A stretch of DNA of 49,872 bases. Origin: Pseudoalteromonas luteoviolacea B = ATCC 29581 (lineage in GTDB: Bacteria; Pseudomonadota; Gammaproteobacteria; Enterobacterales; Alteromonadaceae). The notes under the pieces are model-generated. The model saw only the letters and a list, made by a program, of their open reading frames with translations, did no database searches and was not told the origin of the DNA. A program made the translations under genes and the position numbers. Location: positions 1-49,872 of the forward strand of contig CAPN01000027.1 in assembly GCA_000333235.1 (NCBI GenBank), read 5' to 3'. Positions 11,532-25,057 of this stretch are shown here, piece by piece (the stretch's first letter is position 1; every line of letters starts with the position of its first letter).

Positions 11532-12908
11532 ATGAAGATCATCATCTTAGGGGCTGGCCAAGTAGGCGGTACATTGGCTGAAAATTTAGTCGGTGAACAA
11601 AATGAAATTACCGTTGTCGATATTGATGGCGAGCGCTTACGTGAGCTACAAGATAAATTCGACTTGCAAGGTGTGCAAGGTCACTCTGCACATCCTGATA
11701 TTTTGCGTCAAGCCGGCGCCGAAGATGCTGATATGATTATTGCGGTAACCAGTTCTGATGAAGTGAATATGGTTGCGTGCCAAGTTGCCTACAGTATTTT
11801 TAATACACCGACCAAAATTGCACGGATCCGCTCCGAGCAATATCTAAAGTATCGTGAAAAACTTTTTCATAATAATGACTTGCCAGTTGACCACTACATC
11901 GCCCCTGAACAATTAGTAACCAATTACATTCGTCGCCTCATTGACTACCCTGGTGCGTTACAAGTATTGCAATTTGCAGAAGGCATGCTCTCATTGGTCG
12001 CAGTAAAAGCGTATTACGGCGGATTATTGGTTGGCTATGCTCTTTCTGCACTCAAAGAGCACATTCCTAATGTCGATACTCGTGTTGCTGCTATTTATCG
12101 CCAAGGTAAAGCGATAAAACCTCTCGGCACAACCGTGATTGAAGCCGACGATGAAGTGTTCTTTATCGCTGCGACAAAACACATTCGTGCTGTGATGAAT
12201 GAATTGCAAAAACTGGAGAGAAGTTACAAAAAAATTATGATCGCTGGTGGTGGTAACATAGGTGCAGGCCTCGCCAAATCACTTGAGAAAAACCACAGCG
12301 TGAAGCTGATTGAACGAAATGTAGAACGAGCAGCTCAACTTTCTCAAACTTTGGATAACACGGTCGTCTTTTGTGGTGATGCATCGGATCACGAACTGCT
12401 ATCGGAAGAGCATATTGAACAAGTCGATGTCTTTATCGCTGTTACTAACGATGACGAAGCAAACATCATGGCGGCCATGCTCGCCAAACGGATGGGCGCA
12501 GGTAAAACGATGGTGCTGATCCAACGCAGCGCTTATGTCGATTTAGTGCAAGGTGGAGAAATTGACATTGCGATTTCTCCACAACAAGCAACCATTTCGG
12601 CTCTGCTTACTCACGTGCGTCGTGGCGACATAGTAAACGTGTATTCCCTAAGAAAAGGCGCAGCAGAAGCAATTGAAGCGGTAGCACATGGTGACGAACA
12701 CACCTCCAAAGTGGTTGGAAAAACTATCCGCGACATTAAGCTTCCAGCAGGCACAACCATCGGTGCAATAGTTCGAAATGATGAAGTATTGATCGCCCAT
12801 AACGACACCGTTATTGAATCTGGCGACCATGTGATCATGTTCCTCATCGATAAAAAACACATCGGTATTGTTGAAAAGCTATTCCAAGTAAGTGCGCTAT
12901 TTGTATAA
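11532..12908 (+). CDS. trkA: Trk potassium uptake NAD-binding protein TrkA
   Basis: TrkA is the cytoplasmic regulatory ring of the TrkAH potassium uptake system. The 458-residue protein is a tandem of two RCK modules. Each starts with an NAD(H)-binding Rossmann motif, [19 protein letters not shown] at the N-terminus and [18 protein letters not shown] near residue 235, and each ends in an RCK-C domain. It is the last gene of the def operon. The partner channel gene trkH is 2 kb away on the other strand. Confidence 0.96.
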   Translation: MKIIILGAGQVGGTLAENLVGEQNEITVVDIDGERLRELQDKFDLQGVQGHSAHPDILRQAGAEDADMIIAVTSSDEVNMVACQVAYSIFNTPTKIARIRSEQYLKYREKLFHNNDLPVDHYIAPEQLVTNYIRRLIDYPGALQVLQFAEGMLSLVAVKAYYGGLLVGYALSALKEHIPNVDTRVAAIYRQGKAIKPLGTTVIEADDEVFFIAATKHIRAVMNELQKLERSYKKIMIAGGGNIGAGLAKSLEKNHSVKLIERNVERAAQLSQTLDNTVVFCGDASDHELLSEEHIEQVDVFIAVTNDDEANIMAAMLAKRMGAGKTMVLIQRSAYVDLVQGGEIDIAISPQQATISALLTHVRRGDIVNVYSLRKGAAEAIEAVAHGDEHTSKVVGKTIRDIKLPAGTTIGAIVRNDEVLIAHNDTVIESGDHVIMFLIDKKHIGIVEKLFQVSALFV

Positions 12909-12918
12909 AAAGCATGAG

Positions 12919-12974
12919 TATACCCAAATTACCTCAAGGTATTTGTTCGACAAGACTTGAGAGGCTTGGGTATA
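12919..12974. repeat. 56-bp palindrome of the TATACCCAA repeat family
   Basis: An imperfect hairpin with arms of about 20 bases. The left arm TATACCCAAATTACCTCAAG (12919-12938) pairs with the right arm ending CTTGGGTATA (12974), leaving a loop of about 17 bases. It starts 11 bp after the trkA stop. There is no T-run, so it is not a canonical terminator, though it could protect the 3' end of the transcript. Its ends are the same 9 bp as the 135-bp element at 5086-5220. Confidence 0.6.
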
Positions 12975-13194
12975 TAATACCCATCCTTAATAATACTTGA
13001 TCATGCTGAGGGACTAAAGCGGTCACTCACGGCGTTAAAAATTTCTGATTTACGACTGCATGAATGCATAAGGTAAAACAATGCAGGAGCAATTGACGAG
13101 TACAAATAAATAGCAAAGTTTTTGCCGAGTAAACAACAAGCTTTCCTTGCCACAAAATAGATCACTTAGTTAAGAGAGTTAGTATAAAGCGACT
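12975..13194. other. Non-coding spacer between trkA and the PilZ gene
   Basis: About 220 bp without a credible gene. It holds a short palindrome formed with the preceding repeat (TGGGTAT-ATA-ATACCCA) and a loose inverted similarity between CGGCGTTAAAAATTT near 13030 and AAAGTTTTTGCCG near 13115. It may be repeat-derived DNA; no promoter or RNA gene is convincing. Confidence 0.4.
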
Positions 13195-13884
13195 TTAGCT
13201 TTCTTGCTGTGCGGGACTCTCAATCGTCGACAAATCAATTAAATAGTCTTTTAATACTGCTTCAATTTGCCCTTTTTCGGACTCAAATTTGATGCCAAGA
13301 AAGAGCGCCACACCTTCTTGTTTGATACTACAGACTTGACCATTAAGCTGAAATGCCTTTTTGTCTTTAGTGTTGAAAGTTAATGAACATTTAGACTCTT
13401 TCAACGATTCAACATTGGCATGTTCTTGCATCTCAAACAATAAACCAGTCAAACTAATGTCTTTGATAACACCTAAAATGGTGTGGTCTGACGCAGAAAA
13501 CTGAGCTGGGATAAGCGTTGGAATACGAGTATGATGGCGCAGCTTGATAAGTTGCACAGTATCAGGAAAGTGAAGAAAAATAAGCCGCGCGGGATGGACT
13601 GTTACTGACTTTATGTGTGCTTTAAATGCAATTATTTGGCCGCCACTGTGTTCTAGTAGCGCTCGAATAATCACTTGTGCACCTTCTTTTAAAAAGTCCA
13701 ACGCCGCGCCTAATCGCTTAGGGTTGGGATGATTTAATACGATAAATTGTCCATCAAGCAACCCAACAAACTCAGTTTTAACTCGTTTGCTTGTTGCCGG
13801 CAACAGTAGCTCAACATCAATGACACTACCCGCTACAATCCTATTAAGATGAGCTTTGCTAGCCGCGATTTCTGTTTTTAACAT
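13195..13884 (-). CDS. PilZ-domain (c-di-GMP-binding) protein, YcgR-like layout
   Basis: A 229-residue protein with an N-terminal domain of about 105 residues resembling the YcgR/PilZN flagellar-brake fold, then a PilZ domain. The c-di-GMP signature is intact: RHHTR (RxxxR) followed about 35 residues later by DISLTG (D/NxSxxG). Such proteins couple c-di-GMP to motility or surface behaviour. There is no transmembrane segment or signal peptide. It stands alone between repeat-containing spacers, so genomic context does not name the target. No strong ribosome-binding site precedes ATG 13884. Confidence 0.85.
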   Translation of the reverse strand: MLKTEIAASKAHLNRIVAGSVIDVELLLPATSKRVKTEFVGLLDGQFIVLNHPNPKRLGAALDFLKEGAQVIIRALLEHSGGQIIAFKAHIKSVTVHPARLIFLHFPDTVQLIKLRHHTRIPTLIPAQFSASDHTILGVIKDISLTGLLFEMQEHANVESLKESKCSLTFNTKDKKAFQLNGQVCSIKQEGVALFLGIKFESEKGQIEAVLKDYLIDLSTIESPAQQES

Positions 13885-14015
13885 AGCAACAACGTTATTC
13901 TTATTTTGTACCTAGTTGCCATTAAAAAACGATGCCGCGCAACATGCAAGTTTAAACTCATCCAAAATGCATTATTATGAAAATAAGAACCATATTCTGG
14001 CTCTACGGAGCGTCG

Positions 14016-14474
14016 TCAGCTAAGTAAAAAATGGCCTCGTAATATTTGCGCACCTTCCCGTAACGTCATCATACGACTTTGGGCTTCGAGTGTACTCATT
14101 GCCATATCCAATTCATGCTGTTCACTGAAAAACACCATCGGCTCACCATTACGTTTTAACACTAACGTCATTCCTGCAAGCTCACCTTGGTTTGTAGCCT
14201 GAGAAATAACACTCGCAGCTTCTAGTGACAAAGGCGGTAACGTTCTTTTTTGCCAGAGCTCTGCTTCGTGAATGATTTTAATAATAAAACGGATCCCGAG
14301 TTCACACCCTATTTGATGGTGTAAACCATAAAGAGCAAGATTGGGTAAGCGCGGTACGTGAACCGCTTTTAGTTCACCATAGTTGGTCAAATGCGCATTG
14401 ATAACATCGACACTTTTACTTAACCCGCACTCAGGCGTTTCACCTGCCGCAAATAATAGTGTCTGTTCTTCCAC
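14016..14474 (-). CDS. Hypothetical protein, unrecognised
   Basis: I do not recognise this gene. The frame is open from an ATG at 14636, but AAGGA sits six bases before a GTG at 14474, which gives a compact 152-residue protein starting (M)EEQTLLFAAGETPECGLSKSVDVIN; the upstream part is basic and low-complexity and may be leader. The protein looks soluble, mixed alpha/beta, with no signal peptide, membrane segment or known catalytic motif. Its C-terminal half (SLEAASVISQATNQGEL ... AMSTLEAQSRMMTLREGA) looks helical. It is flanked by the PilZ gene and a tandem repeat, with no operon partner. Confidence 0.6.
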   Translation of the reverse strand: MEEQTLLFAAGETPECGLSKSVDVINAHLTNYGELKAVHVPRLPNLALYGLHHQIGCELGIRFIIKIIHEAELWQKRTLPPLSLEAASVISQATNQGELAGMTLVLKRNGEPMVFFSEQHELDMAMSTLEAQSRMMTLREGAQILRGHFLLS

Positions 14475-14688
14475 GACATTCCTTGATTTTGAGTACGCAA
14501 ACGCGAGCACAATGACACTCCTAGTTAACCTATTGTGAACATTTTGGAGAACAGAACACCCGAAAATCCGAGTTTTTATCGATTTGTTAAAAATAAATGT
14601 ATTTATTGGGTTTATTTTGTTTTTCTCGAGAGTCACGAATGATCAAAGTCAAACAAAGTTCACCTATGTTAGTCATTCAAATACAGAG

Positions 14689-14923
14689 CCTTTGCTCGCG
14701 TTTGGCTCGCTGCGAAGCTGCGCTTCGGTCGAGGTTAAGTACTGAGGTGAAAGTCATCCTGACGGATAGGCCAGGCTCGCAATCCTTTGCTCGCGTTCGG
14801 CTCGCTGCAAAGCTGCGCTTCGATCGAGGTTAAATACTGAGGTGAAAGTCGTCCTAACGGATAGGCCCAGCTCGCAATCCTTTGCTCGCGTTCGGCTCGC
14901 TGCGAAGCTGCGCTTCGGTCGAG
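14689..14923. repeat. 95-bp tandem repeat, about 2.5 copies
   Basis: Copies begin at 14689, 14784 and 14879 with CCTTTGCTCGCG, an exact 95-bp period; the third is cut after 45 bp. The copies differ at only a few positions. Each contains a GC-rich hairpin (CGAAGC-TGC-GCTTCG) in otherwise AT-rich surroundings. The array ends two bases before the trkH stop codon. Short open frames crossing it are by-products of the repeat. It resembles REP/BIME-type intergenic repeats and may act as a 3' end for trkH transcripts. Confidence 0.85.
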
Positions 14924-14925
14924 CC

Positions 14926-16377
14926 TCACCCTCTCCAAAATGTAGGGGTAAATAGGACTAATAAGGTGAAAATCTCTAAACGGCCGAACACCATTGCTAG
15001 CGTTAAAATCCATTTCGCGGCATCACTTATATCGCCGTAATGTGATGCCACATCGCCTAATCCAGGGCCTAGGTTATTTAGACACGCAGCGGTTGCTGAA
15101 AACGCCGTGATATTATCAAGGCCTGTGGCCAGCAAGGCCAACATAATGATCACGAAGACTAGCGCATACGCAGAAAAGAAGCCCCATACCGCTTCAACAA
15201 CCTTATCCGGTAGCGCTTTACGCCCCAGTTTGATGGAGTAAATCGCGCGCGGATGAACCAAACGATTCAGCTCGCGGATCCCTTGTAAATACAACAAAAA
15301 CACGCGCACGACTTTCATGCCGCCACCTGTTGAACCTGCACAACCACCTATAAAGCTTGAAAAAATCAGTAAGATTGGCAAAAATAGCGGCCACGCTGAA
15401 AAATTATCTGTAGCAAACCCTGCCGTTGTACTAATAGAAACCGCTTGAAATAGCGCCTGATCTAAAGTTTCATCACCATCTGCGTAAACATGATTTGAAG
15501 ACAACACCGCAAAACAAATAATGACCAATACCGCCTGGATCAACAGAAAGACTTTAAATTCAGGATCACGTAGATAAGCTTTGACACTGCGACTTGCAAC
15601 CGCTGCATAATGCAAAGAAAAGTTCACGGCAGCAATTAGTAAAAACACGACACAAATAAAATTAATTAACGGACTGTCAAAGTGCCCCATTGATGCGTCA
15701 TAGGTTGAGAATCCACCGATGGCTATAGTTGCAAAAGCGTGGCAAATGGCATCAAACCACCCCATGCCAGCGGCCCAATACGCCACGGTGCATGCCGCTG
15801 TAAGCGTGACATAAATATACCAAAGGTGTTTCGCGGTATCCGCTATCCTTGGGGTCATTTTTGAATCTTTAACTGGCCCTGGCGTTTCTGCACGATATAG
15901 CTGCATACCACCAACACCAAGCATAGGTAAAACTGCAACCGCTAACACAATGATCCCCATACCGCCAAGCCATTGTAATTGCTGACGATAGAACAAAATT
16001 GATTTAGGTAAATACTCGATGCCAGTTAATACTGTCGCACCTGTTGTTGTAAGGCCAGAAAATGCCTCAAACACGGCATCCGCAAGGGAGAGATTTGGCT
16101 CTTGAAGAAAAATCAAAGGTAAAGAGGCAAACGAGCCTAGTACCAGCCAAAATAAAACAACAATCAAAAAGCCTTCTCGTGCTTTCAAATCCCCTTTTTG
16201 ATAGCGATTTGGATAGTACGCGGCAAGACCGATAACAATACTAATAATAAATGCAAGTACAAACGGCACACCACCACCATCTTTGTACAGCAGCGAAACC
16301 AATGCAGGAGGCACCATAGTAATACTAAAAAGTACAACCAATTGGCCTAAGATTTTAATGATGGTCAGAAATTGCAT
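14926..16377 (-). CDS. trkH: Trk-type potassium transporter membrane subunit TrkH
   Basis: TrkH is the K+-conducting membrane subunit that works with TrkA. The 483-residue protein is strongly hydrophobic, with four membrane-pore-membrane repeats. Selectivity-filter segments are seen at SGLTTTGATVLTG, IAIGGFSTYDASMG, STTAGFATDNFS and NNLGPGLGDV, and GGCAGSTGGGMKVVR is the conserved gating-loop region. The start fits the family (MQFLTIIKILGQLVVLFS). The stop codon directly abuts a 95-bp tandem repeat. The yigZ-type gene upstream ends 37 bp before it and may be co-transcribed. Confidence 0.95.
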   Translation of the reverse strand: MQFLTIIKILGQLVVLFSITMVPPALVSLLYKDGGGVPFVLAFIISIVIGLAAYYPNRYQKGDLKAREGFLIVVLFWLVLGSFASLPLIFLQEPNLSLADAVFEAFSGLTTTGATVLTGIEYLPKSILFYRQQLQWLGGMGIIVLAVAVLPMLGVGGMQLYRAETPGPVKDSKMTPRIADTAKHLWYIYVTLTAACTVAYWAAGMGWFDAICHAFATIAIGGFSTYDASMGHFDSPLINFICVVFLLIAAVNFSLHYAAVASRSVKAYLRDPEFKVFLLIQAVLVIICFAVLSSNHVYADGDETLDQALFQAVSISTTAGFATDNFSAWPLFLPILLIFSSFIGGCAGSTGGGMKVVRVFLLYLQGIRELNRLVHPRAIYSIKLGRKALPDKVVEAVWGFFSAYALVFVIIMLALLATGLDNITAFSATAACLNNLGPGLGDVASHYGDISDAAKWILTLAMVFGRLEIFTLLVLFTPTFWRG

Positions 16378-16414
16378 GCGCTATTTGCTCATTATATTAA
16401 TCATTTAGATTGTC

Positions 16415-17029
16415 TTACTGTTTTATTTTGAACTCAACCGTTCCATGCGTTAAATCGAAAATTTCCGCACAAGCGCTCGCCGCGACTCGGCTATCTATTT
16501 CAATAGACCAAATAATAGTCGAGCCAAATTGTTTATCTAAACACAAGGCTGAATAGTTAGTGAGTAAACACTTCTCTATTAAACCCTGAAAACTGTAATC
16601 ACTTTCGCCAGAAACTTGGACTGTTGGTATCTTTAACACTGTTGGTAACTGAGCAAGTGCATTATTTAGCGTACCGCCATAGGCTCTTACCAGCCCCCCC
16701 GTTCCAAGTTTAATTCCACCGAAATAACGTGTGATCACAGCCGTTACCTCTCCAAGACCGGAGCCCGTAAGCACATTAAGCATCGGCTTACCTGCGGTGC
16801 CATTTGGTTCTCCATCATCCGAAAAACCATAAACATGACTGCCTTTAGGTGGTCCTGCAACATGCGCCCAACAATTATGTCTCGCATCAGGGTATTGCCG
16901 ATTAATTTGCTGAATAAAATGTTTGGCATCGACCAAAGTGGGTGTGTGCGCTAGATGAACGATAAAGGTACTTTTTTTAATTTCTTCTTCGTAAGTCAAT
17001 GCGCTAGAGGGAATGTGGTATTCAGACAT
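16415..17029 (-). CDS. YigZ/IMPACT family protein
   Basis: A 204-residue protein of the IMPACT/YigZ family: EIKKSTFIVHLAH near the N-terminus, ARHNCWAHVAG, then the signature SDDGEPNGTAGKPMLNVL and YFGGIKLGTGGLVRAYGG, followed by a ferredoxin-like C-terminal domain. Family members are thought to bind nucleic acid or the ribosome; the bacterial role is not settled. I prefer ATG 17029 (MSEYHIP) because the ATG at 17047 lies directly on the T-run of the pepQ terminator. It sits in the usual place between pepQ and trkH. Confidence 0.9.
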   Translation of the reverse strand: MSEYHIPSSALTYEEEIKKSTFIVHLAHTPTLVDAKHFIQQINRQYPDARHNCWAHVAGPPKGSHVYGFSDDGEPNGTAGKPMLNVLTGSGLGEVTAVITRYFGGIKLGTGGLVRAYGGTLNNALAQLPTVLKIPTVQVSGESDYSFQGLIEKCLLTNYSALCLDKQFGSTIIWSIEIDSRVAASACAEIFDLTHGTVEFKIKQ

Positions 17030-17040
17030 ACTTAACCATA

Positions 17041-17065
17041 AAAACAAAGGGGCCTTATCGGCCCC
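17041..17065 (-). terminator. Rho-independent terminator of pepQ
   Basis: On the minus strand a GC-rich stem of 6 bp (GGGGCC / GGCCCC, 17049-17065) with a 5-base loop is followed by TTTGTTTT. It starts 10 bp after the pepQ stop codon and just before the yigZ-type gene. Confidence 0.8.
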
Positions 17066-17074
17066 ACAATCACA

Positions 17075-18493
<1,419 letters not shown>

Positions 18494-20380
18494 CTACCCT
18501 CCAATCGAGGTCGACAAAATGGTGTTTAACAAATTATCTTGATGCCCGAGCCTTGTGCGATAGACCTGACGATACGCATAAACATTTTTCACGTATTCGC
18601 GAGTCTCAGTATACGGTATCAATTCAATCCAAAGCTCCATAGGCATACGCGTCTTTGGCACCCACTTCTTAACACGATAAAACCCTGCGTTGTAAGAGGC
18701 TGTCGCTAAAATTTCATTATCGTCATTTTTCTTCTTCAAATAATAAAGATAGTCGGTACCTAAGCGAACATTAAATTCTGGTTGCATCAATCTTGCGTTC
18801 GTCACGCTTTTCTTGTTGATGTACTTGGCTGTACTTGGCAGAATTTGCATTAAGCCGAACGCATTTGCATGAGAACGCGCATCGGGAGCAAAAGAGCTTT
18901 CGCGTCTTGCAATTGCAAGACTCCAGTCAATTGGCACATTATTGCTTTCGCTGTAACGCTCAAATATGGATTTAAATGCCATCGGGAAGCGTAGCTCAAC
19001 ATAGTCCCACGCGCCGATCCCCGCTAACGTGTAAATCGCCGAATCATACCACTCAAGTTCCGCTGCTAATTGAGACGCCGCGAGCTTTTCTTCGGTACTA
19101 GACGTATTCGTAAGATAATTCCATTCTCGTCGCGCTTCTGTGAATCGCTCCATTTCGTACAATGCTTTTGCTCGTTTAAAACCTGGCGCATTAGCGACTT
19201 TTTGTTTTAAGTTGCTATCTATATTAAGTGGCTCACTGTTCAGTTGTGTAGGTAAACCTAAGCGAGCTGCTGCGAGGAATCCATAATAGTGACGTTCGTT
19301 TGCTACGTCCCGCCACAGTTCTTTCGCTTTCTCTGTTTGACCCACTTGATTGTAGCTATAGCCTAACCAGTACTTTTGGCCATTACTAAGGCGCTCTTGA
19401 CCAACAAATAGCGCTATAACCCCTTCCCAGTCTTGTAATTTAAGTTTGTTTGCAAGCAACCACTGCATCAACTTTTCATCTCGTCCTGACTTAGGTACCT
19501 TATTTAACCAAAACTCGGCTTCGGGCTCACCATCTGACGCTAGAGCCAAAGCAAAACGATATGCAACACTCGATTTTTGTTCGTCAGTAAACGCAAACAT
19601 TCCTTGCAATTTATCCCAAGCACGCAACGCCAACGCCTTATCACGCCAGATCAGCCGATTCATTCCATAAACGGCAATTTCGGCTTCTTTTTTCGACTTA
19701 TGCTTATAACGATATAACCCAGCAGCTGAACTAGGGTCGCGCCTGACTTCAAGATACAAATCAGCGAGATAAGCCTCTTTTGCTGGCATCAATGTTTTTA
19801 AATAAGACAATAGCGAGCTTTGACCACCTTGCGCGCTTTGTGTGACTCGCTCCCAAATATGTTCAGGTTTCATATAACCGGCTTTTTGCCAACGAGAAAA
19901 CAGCGGATCACACGCTTTATGCTGACTTTTACCCACAGTCCACAGTGGTGCGACCTGTTCTAAAATCGCCTTTTCAGGTGCGCCGAGTTCCAGTTGGAAA
20001 CGCAGATAATAACAGGTGAGCTCTGCGTTTTTGGTTGGTTTATAAGCAGCAACATACTGTGCCTTTCTACCTCGGTGACGTAAATGGTCCAACCATTTTG
20101 CACGAACAGGCCACTCTAGAGGCGTGTGTTCATATACAGAAAGAAATTGTTCAATCTCAGATTGATAACGAAGATTTGCATGACGTTTATAAAACGTCAT
20201 TTCAACATACGGCGATAAGGGATGATCTAATTGTGCCAAAGCATTCTTAAATGCATCGTAATTACCAGACCAAGCAAGGCGTTCAGCTTGTTTAAAGTCG
20301 GAATGAATGTCGGCAGAAACGGCTAAAGGAAGAGCACCAACAGCAAGCCATGCTGTATTCACTAACCATTTTTTTATCAT
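18494..20380 (-). CDS. slt: Soluble lytic murein transglycosylase (Slt70 type)
   Basis: A 628-residue exported enzyme that cleaves the MurNAc-GlcNAc bond of peptidoglycan to give 1,6-anhydromuropeptides. The N-terminus is a Sec signal peptide ending near PLAVSADIHS. A long alpha-superhelical U/L region of about 420 residues follows, and the goose-lysozyme-like catalytic domain is C-terminal: AIARRESSFAPDARSHANAF with the catalytic glutamate in RRESS, then GLMQILPSTA, and ATASYNAGFYRVKKW. The arrangement is that of Slt70. It is divergent from fadB across a 304-bp spacer. Confidence 0.94.
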   Translation of the reverse strand: MIKKWLVNTAWLAVGALPLAVSADIHSDFKQAERLAWSGNYDAFKNALAQLDHPLSPYVEMTFYKRHANLRYQSEIEQFLSVYEHTPLEWPVRAKWLDHLRHRGRKAQYVAAYKPTKNAELTCYYLRFQLELGAPEKAILEQVAPLWTVGKSQHKACDPLFSRWQKAGYMKPEHIWERVTQSAQGGQSSLLSYLKTLMPAKEAYLADLYLEVRRDPSSAAGLYRYKHKSKKEAEIAVYGMNRLIWRDKALALRAWDKLQGMFAFTDEQKSSVAYRFALALASDGEPEAEFWLNKVPKSGRDEKLMQWLLANKLKLQDWEGVIALFVGQERLSNGQKYWLGYSYNQVGQTEKAKELWRDVANERHYYGFLAAARLGLPTQLNSEPLNIDSNLKQKVANAPGFKRAKALYEMERFTEARREWNYLTNTSSTEEKLAASQLAAELEWYDSAIYTLAGIGAWDYVELRFPMAFKSIFERYSESNNVPIDWSLAIARRESSFAPDARSHANAFGLMQILPSTAKYINKKSVTNARLMQPEFNVRLGTDYLYYLKKKNDDNEILATASYNAGFYRVKKWVPKTRMPMELWIELIPYTETREYVKNVYAYRQVYRTRLGHQDNLLNTILSTSIGG

Positions 20381-20684
20381 ACCAAGTACACAGTCCTCGG
20401 AAGTCGTCTAAAGTAGGTGATGCGATATAAAAAGGCGCGCATCGGGAATTTGACAATTAGATTAAAGCTATTTTACTGGTGAAAACATGCTCCAATCGCG
20501 TGTATTTCCTAGCCAAAAATAGATTCTCTTAATTTTCCCGCTCAAGATAGCACCTCTTTAAACGCTTTTTTAGTAGGCACAGTAAATTGTAGGTAAATTT
20601 TTCATTGCAATTTTTTTTTAAAGCAGCCACACTGAATGAAATAACAACTCATCGTACCAGTAAGAACACGAGGGAGATACAAGC
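20381..20684. other. Divergent promoter region between slt and fadB
   Basis: A 304-bp AT-rich spacer with no gene. It must carry the promoters of slt (leftward) and fadBA (rightward). A FadR-like operator (20646-20661) lies near the fadB start. A further half-match ACTGGTGA lies at about 20475. A run of nine T at 20611 is the other notable feature; I see no hairpin terminator or RNA gene. Confidence 0.5.
20646..20661. promoter_or_regulatory. Candidate FadR operator upstream of fadBA
   Basis: Read on the minus strand the site is ACTGGTACGATGAGTT, which agrees at about 14 of 16 positions with the symmetric FadR-type site ACTGGTACGACCAGTT as I recall it from E. coli. It lies 24 bp before the fadB ATG, where binding would block transcription. 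FadR represses fatty-acid degradation genes until long-chain acyl-CoA releases it. The match is by eye and unsupported by a second clear site. Confidence 0.45.
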
Positions 20685-24027
<3,343 letters not shown>

Positions 24028-24065
24028 ATCGCTTAGCCGCTCACCGATTCAACTTGGTGACCAAG

Positions 24066-24096
24066 GGCAAAGTACATTGCGTGCTTTGCCTTTTTT
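24066..24096 (+). terminator. Rho-independent terminator of fadBA
   Basis: A 10-bp stem (GGCAAAGTAC / GTGCTTTGCC, one G-T pair) with a five-base loop is followed by six T. It starts 38 bp after the fadA stop. Confidence 0.9.
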
Positions 24097-24204
24097 CTTA
24101 GCTCTTTTTAGAGCATTCCAGAATTCAGGTGGTCATTTTTCAGTTTATTTGTTTAGCACTGCGCGTTAAAATGCACGTTTTACTAAATCACAAGAGACTG
24201 TTGC

Positions 24205-24444
24205 ATGCCGTTTAATAACCCTGATCATACTTTAGATGCCATTGGATTACGTTGTCCTGAGCCAGTTATGATGATCCGAGGTGCGGTACGTAAAATGCAG
24301 GTTGGTGAAACGTTACTGGTCCTCGCTGACGATCCATCTACGACTCGCGATATTCCCAGTTTTTGTGAGTTTATGGATCATACTCTGCTTACTAAAGATA
24401 CCAAACAAACGCCGTATCGTTATCTCTTAAAAAAAGGCCGCTAA
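24205..24444 (+). CDS. tusA: Sulfur carrier protein TusA
   Basis: A 79-residue protein of the TusA/SirA family that carries persulfide sulfur from IscS to the TusBCD relay for 2-thiouridine formation in tRNA. The family signature is intact: [15 protein letters not shown] with the single sulfur-accepting cysteine, followed by [24 protein letters not shown]. Length and start fit E. coli TusA. It stands alone between two terminators, so it has its own promoter in 24097-24204. Confidence 0.95.
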   Translation: MPFNNPDHTLDAIGLRCPEPVMMIRGAVRKMQVGETLLVLADDPSTTRDIPSFCEFMDHTLLTKDTKQTPYRYLLKKGR

Positions 24445-24523
24445 CAGGCGCTCGCGTTAGCTTATCAAGCTATTAATTCATCGTTTAACTCGCGCCTAGG
24501 TAATTTCGTGATCGAGCATAAAA

Positions 24524-24545
24524 AAACGAGGCCGATGCCTCGTTT
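24524..24545. terminator. Bidirectional terminator between tusA and the lipoprotein gene
   Basis: A 9-bp stem (AAACGAGGC / GCCTCGTTT) with a CGAT loop, preceded by an A-run and followed by TTTATT. It can end transcripts of both convergent genes. Confidence 0.85.
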
Positions 24546-24569
24546 ATTGTTTAAACATTAAATCAATGG

Positions 24570-25019
24570 TTACCCTTGCTGAACTGACACTAACGGTTGT
24601 CGAGGATTGCGATAATCCAATTCAATTAGGTAGGTGCCTTTTCTGTCCGGCGTAAAATTAAAATAATTATACACAGTATGGCAATCAGCGACTTTTGGCT
24701 CGCCAAGCATCAGCCTACCATCGACAGCGTAGCCACAGTTATAACCTTCAGTCCAAGCCGCATCCGCAATTTTAAATTCGTATACTTTACCCGGTGTAGT
24801 CAATTTCACACGTACTTGATATAGACCGGGGCTAACAGCTCGTAACTGGTAAGCCGCATCGGCATCCCAAAGAGTAAAATCACCACGAACATACATCGTT
24901 TTATCAATGCTTTTCACAGCTACATTACTCGGTGTTTCACCACGTACTTTGACGTTGGTCAGCTGAGCGCTACACGCACTTAATAGCAGCACGCTTATCG
25001 CTAATACTAATTGCTTCAT
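24570..25019 (-). CDS. Small lipoprotein of unknown function
   Basis: A 149-residue secreted lipoprotein: signal peptide MKQLVLAISVLLLSAC with lipobox LSAC and the lipidated cysteine at residue 16. The mature part has a beta-rich pattern (MYVRGDFTLWDADAAYQL ... VYEFKIADAAWTEGYNCGY) reminiscent of the immunoglobulin-like CBM48/early-set domain fold, but I cannot name a ligand. Two cysteines (in YNCGY and VADCHT) could form a disulfide. It follows glyS by 38 bp; a 9-bp hairpin without a T-run (25029-25049) lies in the gap, so read-through from glyQS is possible. Confidence 0.75.
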   Translation of the reverse strand: MKQLVLAISVLLLSACSAQLTNVKVRGETPSNVAVKSIDKTMYVRGDFTLWDADAAYQLRAVSPGLYQVRVKLTTPGKVYEFKIADAAWTEGYNCGYAVDGRLMLGEPKVADCHTVYNYFNFTPDRKGTYLIELDYRNPRQPLVSVQQG

Positions 25020-25057
25020 GATGTCCTCGAGCCTTGCTAAGCAAGGCTCTTCTCTGG

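Noticed and set aside
12919..12974. Rho-independent terminator of trkA
   Set aside because: The hairpin has long imperfect arms and no U-tract; its ends match a dispersed repeat, which is the better description.
14689..14923. CRISPR array
   Set aside because: Unit length is 95 bp with almost identical units; there are no variable spacers of constant length and no cas genes in the window.
14735..15013. 92-codon minus-strand frame across the tandem repeat and trkH end
   Set aside because: It is generated by the 95-bp repeat and overlaps the trkH coding sequence in another frame.
25029..25049. Terminator between glyS and the lipoprotein gene
   Set aside because: A perfect 9-bp stem exists, but no T-run follows on the transcribed strand, so termination is doubtful.
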